From Eucalyptus grandis (lineage: Eukaryota; Streptophyta; Magnoliopsida; Myrtales; Myrtaceae), in NCBI RefSeq assembly GCF_016545825.1, contig NC_052614.1:17564559-17628558 (forward strand): 64,000 bases of DNA. The letters run 5' to 3'. Positions within the stretch are counted from its first letter, which is position 1. Each line of letters starts with the position of its first letter. Below, in pieces: positions 58,501 to 64,000 of this stretch. A program made the translations under genes and the position numbers. The notes under the pieces were generated by a model that had not been told where the DNA came from, did no database searches, and worked only from the letters and a program-made list of their open reading frames with translations.

Positions 58501-60027
58501 CTTTCAATGAAGTTATCAACAAAGTACAGTCCCTCCCTCTCAATACCACATCTAGTAATCTCCTTTGTGAGGATATCCTGAAATAAACAAAAGGAGGGAT
58601 GCATGAGTATGCTGTAATTCAATTCATCAGTGATTTGTCCCATAGAGAGCAATCGGTTTGAGAAGGATGGCACTAGCAAAGTATGAGATAATGACAAAGA
58701 TGGGGAAAGTTCAACACTGCTGGCCCCCAACACAGGAAAACTACGACCATGGGCATTATATATATGTTGTCTCCTCAAAGCGGCGTGGCGCAGGAGATCA
58801 TCAAGATGGGGTGTCATGTGATCAGTAGCGCCTGAATCAACAATCTACCCATCTTTATCTCCAGCTTGAGAAGTACTAACAAGCACAAACCATTGTTATC
58901 TGTAGTATCGGAATCGGGTGCAATGGTGGAGTCTAACTGCGGCATCAAAGATATGGACGAATCACCTATGGCCAAGGAAGCCTGTCCCTTACCCGTCGGA
59001 TTGTCAACCTTCTTTTTAGCCTGTAATTCCTTCCAGCACTCAAGATAGCCATACAACTTGAAATGGGTCTCCTTCGTATGTCGGGAATTCCCGCAGTGAG
59101 TACAACCCCCTGCTGCTAGCGGTTGCGACTTAGCTTTCAGACCAGTGCTAGAGCGCCCTCCCTCGGGCGGAGTAGAAATAGGAACCATTTGTAAAGTAAA
59201 ATTTCCAAGACCGAATTCTGAAAATTGCCAGCTCGTTTTTTTGGCTACGCAACATCATAGCAGCAGCAGTGGGAAACTGTGGGTGTGCCATCATAACGGC
59301 CTGGTGCATGTCTTCTCTTCTTACTCGTGCATAGGCTTATTCGACTATAGGAAATGGTTGCATCTGCAATGCATCAGCCCGAATATTGTCGAGGCGATCA
59401 TTTAAGCCATCCAAGAACAAATAAACACGATCTTCCTGAACCAAGGTGTTGTATCTATCAATATCACGAGCGCAGGTCATGGGATTAGGCCAGCCAAAGT
59501 CAACTTCTCACCAAAGTCCTTGAAGATCATTATAATACTTTTCAATGGGTCTTCTCACCTGCTTCAATCAGGTCAGGCGTTGTTTTAAATCGTACACCTG
59601 GGAGACGTCGATACCATCAAAGAATGTCGTAGCCATTGCATCCCAAACCGCTTTTGCGGTGGGATATTGGATGAAGTTGCCAATCAGTGTGGGATCCATG
59701 GAATTGATAAGCTAGCTCTTCACAGTTGAGTCATTAGTCTTCCACTTCCGAAAGTCAGGATCATTCGGAAGGGATTGGGGGAAGAACCCCAGTAATATAT
59801 CCCAACTTGTCCTTGCCAAAAATGTACATCTCGACAACTTGGGACCAAAGACCATAGTTGCTTCCATCTAACTTGACAGTAATCAGGGGAGCCGGAGTTT
59901 TAACATGAGATTGTAGGACATGTTAGGACAGGACCTGGGTCAAATGCTCAATGGGAGCATCGGTATTTGAAATTTCCCCTTGTGCTATCAGGGGAAGAAC
60001 ATCGCTGGTCGGGTTTGTATCTACCAT
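55565..60027 (-). pseudogene. Copia gag-pol polyprotein, broken (second element)
   Basis: gag begins near the ATG at 60027 with an LDGSNYGLWSQ motif typical of copia gag, then decays through stops. A zinc knuckle lies in 58814-59188 (CTHCGNSRHTKETH, last Cys replaced by His). The protease DSGATDHMT straddles about 58800-58840 with a stop just before it. GAG-pre-integrase and the integrase start lie in 58179-58817 (CHLGHPSF, LIHSDAW), a later integrase piece in 57632-57856. Reverse transcriptase pieces: 56805-57152, the catalytic HVDDMIIT at about 56480-56510, and 56261-56443. RNase H is the best preserved part (55565-56260: KSMSGYFTFVGGNL, SSAEAEFRG, VEVNRHFVKQNL). Several frames and stops separate these. 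Confidence 0.9.
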
Positions 60028-60278
60028 AGGGCTGTATAATGGCAAGAAACAAACGTGGTGGTGGGAAGTGCAGGGGGGATAAAACGGCGCAGCAACCACA
60101 CGCTGTCAGTGCGTAAATATGACAATCTACAATGATATGGATGAAACTTGTCAGCGCGGCACCCGTATTGACGCAACACGGTTGCGGCGATCTTCAAAAA
60201 GTCTGATCGGAGCAGTAATGAAGGTCATGGCAATGGAGTCTGAATGATCGGATTGAGTATAGAGTCCCTTGATCGATG

Positions 60279-60290
60279 GCTCTGATATCA
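60279..60290 (-). other. Primer-binding site, tRNA-Met (second copia element)
   Basis: TGATATCAGAGC on the minus strand, one base off the usual TGGTATCAGAGC, abutting the 5' LTR. Confidence 0.8.
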
Positions 60291-60505
60291 TGACAGAAAA
60301 TAGGGAGGAGGAGGAAGAACCGAAGAAATGGAGAAAAGCTTTTTCGTATTTCTGTGACTTATTTCAATTACATGTACAAAGTACATACTACAAGTATTAA
60401 TAATAAATAGAAAGAAAATATTCTAGACTAGCCTAAGGAATCAAATCCAATCCCAAATTGATTCATTCAATCAACTGCAATCTTGGATTGGCATATCTCC
60501 CAACA
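60291..60505 (-). repeat. 5' LTR of the 55-60 kb copia element
   Basis: 215 bp; TGTTGGGAG...CTGTCA on the minus strand; partner of 55332-55557. Confidence 0.9.
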
Positions 60506-62590
60506 GTATGACACTACACATTGATAAAAGTTCATAGATAACTAGTATCATTATGTCTTTCGGCAATGGAAACCACATGGCATTTACATCTTGCTTGAAA
60601 GAAGGAAAAGGATACATCCAATACATTTTGCAAATTTAATTCCTCGTCGCGATGCAAAATGCTGGAAGTAGTTGTGAAATGAGATCTTCCCAAAAGCCTT
60701 CTTGTAATTATTTCTGGTGCAACAACTCCAAACTGTAGACATTGTACAATTCTTACGACGTTCATAGGGAAGCTAGCTCTGTAGTGAAAATGATAAATCA
60801 CATGGTTGGGATTAGTGAAACCTACAAAATATTCAAAAGGCGATCATCATCATGACTAAAAACCAAACACAATACCACATGAAAAAGTGACTTCGAAACG
60901 TACCATCTTTCGTGAATGCTCCAAATTTCTTGACACTGAGATTGCGAAGTTGCTCCAAGCTGATGGTAAAGAATGGCATTTCCATGGGTACTTGAACGCG
61001 AAGCTCACGTGAGACTTATCCCATAGTCGGTTGAAGTCGCGGATCAGCTTGCAAGCATGCGAACGCTAGCTTGGCGATCATGACCACGTTTTATGCATCT
61101 TGAAGACAAAATCTAGAAGGTGAGAGACGTTGATCCAACACATCCTTCAACATTATTGGCGACTCAGATTGGGCGGACAATGACCATTCCCAAGAGACGT
61201 GATATCTTGGATGCTTTTCCACGATTGTCTCTAATGCAACGACTCCAAAGCTATACACATTGCATTTTTCGGTAGGAACTGTAGAATAAGCCAGCTCTAC
61301 AAGTAGACAATTCACAGGTTTTTGTCACCTCAGTCATAAGCTGTATTCAAGTTAATAACACTGCTTCCCATGGCGTGATGATTACAAGTGCAAATTTCTA
61401 ATTAATCTACACTTACAACATTGATTTGATCATGGGAGTTTATGCATCGACAAAGTTTGAAGAAATTTGTTCCAACACTTAAAGTAAGAGCATCTTTGGG
61501 TAATACGAGCTTCATATCTTTGAAGTGGATCGATTATGATATTTTTCCTCATTTACCAATTCTTACTTATTGGGGAAATCGAAAAGCTTTCTATCTGCAC
61601 TGAACTTGAAAACTTTGATGGAGTAAATAAATTTCTATAAGAAGATTAAATAACTAAAGAAGTGCGCCATACTAGCAAAATTTCAGTTATGGAAGGGATG
61701 TCTGACACCAATGTCATTAAAAATTGTAAAAATTACGAAGTACCTATGAAAATATATCCGATGATGCTAGCATTAGCAGTCTAGTTTGATGAATCTGGCC
61801 TCAAAAGTCTTGCAGTGTCAAAATCGATCCAATAGAATGTTGTTATTGGTCAAGTCTCGATAAATCAACCAAGGCAAACATTCATGATGCATATAGGACA
61901 ATGCATCCACAACTCCTTGGACCATATTTACTCTCTTGTCCCATTGAAATTCAATTGCTCTTTCATCATTGTTTAAAGTTGTTATCAAGCTCCCTCTTTC
62001 CATGTACTCGTACACCAAAAACAACTTTCTGCATGAGAGCAAAACCCATAAATTTTCACGATATTATGATGGCGTATATTTCTTAAGGCTTGTATTTCCC
62101 TTCCAAATAATATCAAATCAATGATCTCATTGTCTTCCTGAGATGATGAGGTTTACTTGACAGCAATCATTTGATCTTTTGATATCTAGACTTTATAAAT
62201 AGTTCCATATGCTCCTTCACCCACATAGTACCTGGAGTCAAATCTTCCCGTGGCCTCGACAATTTGATCATAAAAAACCTTGTCATCATAACTCAAAATA
62301 CGCATAAAATCCAAATCATTTGCCCGTTCATTTTCTCTCCATTAATAATCCTCATTCTTACAAGAACAGTCAAGGTGCAAGAGAGATCAAGAAACCCCAA
62401 AAGTGAGAGAAAGAGGACAACTATGATTCTAGTATTAATACATCCAATGCTTTTCTTGCTCACAGTAGAATTGCTTTTTGATAACCCAACAACATTTCCA
62501 TAGAGCCCTTTGTTATGTTGAATTGCCTCAAATGGAGCCTCAATGATTGACATTTGGGAGAGGATCTTCTAGGTCATTGTATCATATATC
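60506..62590 (-). pseudogene. LRR receptor kinase fragment, array unit 2
   Basis: Copy of 44041-46150. Recognisable pieces: post-LRR and transmembrane part (62293-62553, IEAPFEAIQHNKGLYGN, then RIIVVLFLSLLGFLDLSCTL), kinase middle (61818-62042, MERGSLITTLNNDERA, with HRD changed to YRD in the catalytic loop) and the C-lobe exon (61091-61315, VYSFGVVALETIVEKHPR). Stops and frameshifts separate them, and all the LRR region is missing: the similarity stops at about 62585 where the next array unit begins. It cannot encode an active receptor. Confidence 0.9.
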
Positions 62591-62591
62591 A

Positions 62592-63202
62592 ATGATTGAC
62601 ACTTTCAACGAAACAATCACCATAAACTGATTTCCACAAAACAAACTCAGTTCTTGGGTTGAATTAGGAGACGTCAGTTGGTGCGGGCTGGTTTCAAATG
62701 TAACTAGTTCAAATTTTCGGTTCCGATTCTTTGGAACTCCAAGGTCGATTCCATCTTCCGCCTTTGGAGCCGATCACCTCACTCATGCATAAGAAATCAC
62801 CACATAAGGTCACCTTAAGTTGATATCCGACGGTGAGGTGTAAATATTTTTAGTAATTTTTTTTCCATAAAATAGAATTTACAAGCTGGAAAGTTGCATG
62901 TACATAAATAATGTGTTTGATCAACAGAGAATGAGATTATCACAGATCATAAAAGATGTTCCAAAAAAAAAAAAAAAAAAAAAAATCAAGAGTGAGAAAA
63001 TGCAAAGAAAAGTGGAAGATGGGGACCCGGTGAATTAAGTAGACGCGTGAAGTACTGTAGGCCCAGCCTTTTAGAAAATCTTTAAACGAACGAGAGCCCG
63101 AAGGACCCAAAACACGCGAGGTATTCTGTCGATGGCTTCTCCGTTTGGCAGCAGCGACCATGAAGATTCGTTCCTCGGTGAAGAAGATGTGCGAGTTCTG
63201 CA
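62592..63202. repeat. Array unit 3, leading segment (copy of 41617-42215)
   Basis: Collinear with 41617-42215, with a longer poly(A) run at 62967-62984. Its abrupt junction with the truncated kinase at about 62590 marks the unit boundary. Confidence 0.9.
63160..63202 (+). pseudogene. bL36-type ribosomal protein, cut by a copia insertion
   Basis: ATG at 63160 and 14 codons (MKIRSSVKKMCEFC) identical in protein to the copy at 42175 apart from its lost start codon, then the LTR of a copia element begins after the next base. Here the start codon is intact, so this copy may have been functional before the insertion. The rest of the gene would lie beyond the element, outside the window. Confidence 0.7.
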
Positions 63203-63782
63203 TGAGAAGAAATCGAATACAGAACAAGATCTTCAAGCAATCAATGAAAATACCTCAGACTTCTGTTATATTTCTTCTTCAGAACTTCGAGTTCTTCTTT
63301 ACACAATCTTTCATCAACTCCAAAATACAGAGAACGAAGAAAAAGGCTTCTGATGAAGAACAGAGAGAGCTCAGCAACTCAGAACTAACAATGAATTCAA
63401 CCTACTCTCTCTCGTTCTCTATTTTCCTTTTATACTAACTCACTAGCTCAACTGTTTTCTGTTATCAAATTGTTACAACAGAAGATAAGCAATACACGTG
63501 TATTTCTTCTGACTGTGTAGCTTCTTTCTGATTCACTTGACCTGCTTCTGTGATTCAGTTTTAATCTCATGGATCACCAGCTCCTGTTGCCACGGATTGC
63601 CAGCTCATGGATCAACTCCTGTTGTCACGGATCGCCAGCTCATTAACTCAATTGGATCGCCAACTCACGACTTTCCTCTGTTTCAGCTTCCTCTGTTTCA
63701 TTGCTTCTTCAGTTTGGCTTTTCTACTGATGCTGACTTCTATGCACTTCTGATCTTGCAAAACTTGTTTAATTCTTCTAACA
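63203..63782 (-). repeat. 3' LTR of a third copia element (580 bp)
   Basis: On the minus strand it starts TGTTAGAAGAATT and ends CTTCTCA; TG...CA ends and a polypurine tract (GAGGGGGAA, 63783-63791) directly inside support it. The expected 5-bp target duplication would be CTGCA (63198-63202); the other end lies beyond 64000. Confidence 0.85.
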
Positions 63783-64000
63783 TTCCCCCTCAAATTGGGA
63801 ATGGAGAGTGCACAAATTCCCAATTTGTTTCGCATATAAGAATGTGCTCTGCTGGTCAATGGTTTTGTAAAGATATCTGCTAATTGATAAGAACTGGGAA
63901 TGTAGCTAACATGCAATGAACCTGAGGAAACTTTTTCCCGAACGAAGTGGAAATCTATTTCAATATGTTTGGTTCGAGCGTGTAAGACAGGATTTAGAGT
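63698..64000 (-). CDS. C-terminal end of a copia polyprotein (RNase H), cut by the window edge
   Basis: Open from the window edge through TKHIEIDFHFVREKV, then HVSYIPSSYQLADIFTKPL, the conserved end of the copia RNase H domain. The frame runs on past the polypurine tract into the LTR before stopping at 63698. No stop occurs in the visible part, so this element may be younger than the other two. Confidence 0.85.
   Translation of the reverse strand, partial: TLNPVLHARTKHIEIDFHFVREKVSSGSLHVSYIPSSYQLADIFTKPLTSRAHSYMRNKLGICALSIPNLRGNVRRIKQVLQDQKCIEVSISRKAKLKKQ

Larger units (their letters stand above)
55332..60505 (-). mobile_element. Complete Ty1/copia retrotransposon, inactive (second element)
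   Basis: Element of 5174 bp on the minus strand with LTRs 55332-55557 (226 bp) and 60291-60505 (215 bp), and a perfect 5-bp target duplication GTATG (55327-55331 and 60506-60510). It interrupts the 3' flank of the unit 2 receptor kinase fragment; joining the flanks restores collinearity with about 44040-44060. The LTRs differ at many positions and by indels, more than in the 18 kb element, so it is probably older. Coding region broken. Confidence 0.95.

Overview
The window is nuclear DNA of a flowering plant. Evidence: genes with GT-AG introns, a cytosolic HSP90 ending in MEEVD, a plant LRR receptor kinase, Ty1/copia elements primed by initiator tRNA-Met, and many small inverted-repeat elements. 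A woody eudicot, perhaps Myrtaceae, is only a guess. I found no bacterial-type genes, CRISPR arrays, rRNA or tRNA genes.

Layout. 1-10 kb is repeat-rich: a possible very long solo LTR-like unit (2125-7687) with a 41-bp minisatellite, a 162-bp duplication and a Mutator-type MITE with 9-bp target duplications, then a second inverted-repeat element (7861-8813). 10.2-13.4 kb holds a complete three-exon HSP90 gene on the minus strand with TATA box and heat-shock-like element. 13.5-24.3 kb is transposon territory: a degraded inverted-repeat element, a decayed Ty3/gypsy gag-protease remnant, and a complete but inactive copia element (18391-24121) with 131-132 bp LTRs and a GTATT target duplication. 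24.9-30 kb carries a nine-exon TBC-domain Rab GTPase-activating protein of 478 residues. 33.5-34.1 kb carries a two-exon gene for a 140-residue probable membrane-anchored protein. 34-40.9 kb has no recognisable gene.

41.6-64 kb is a tandem array built on an LRR receptor kinase plus a bL36 ribosomal-protein copy. Unit 1 has a bL36 pseudogene and a large LRR-RLK locus whose ectodomain contains five copies of a 576-bp block (exactly eight 24-residue LRRs); frameshifts, one shared by several copies, break the reading frame. Its upstream region consists of three roughly 1-kb tandem repeats. Unit 2 keeps only a broken kinase fragment and carries a copia element (55332-60505, target duplication GTATG). 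Unit 3 begins near 62.6 kb and has its bL36 copy cut after codon 14 by another copia element that runs off the window.

Three genes look intact and functional: HSP90 (cytosolic chaperone), the TBC Rab-GAP (membrane traffic) and the small membrane protein. They are unrelated in function. The most notable structure is the amplified LRR block inside the receptor kinase.
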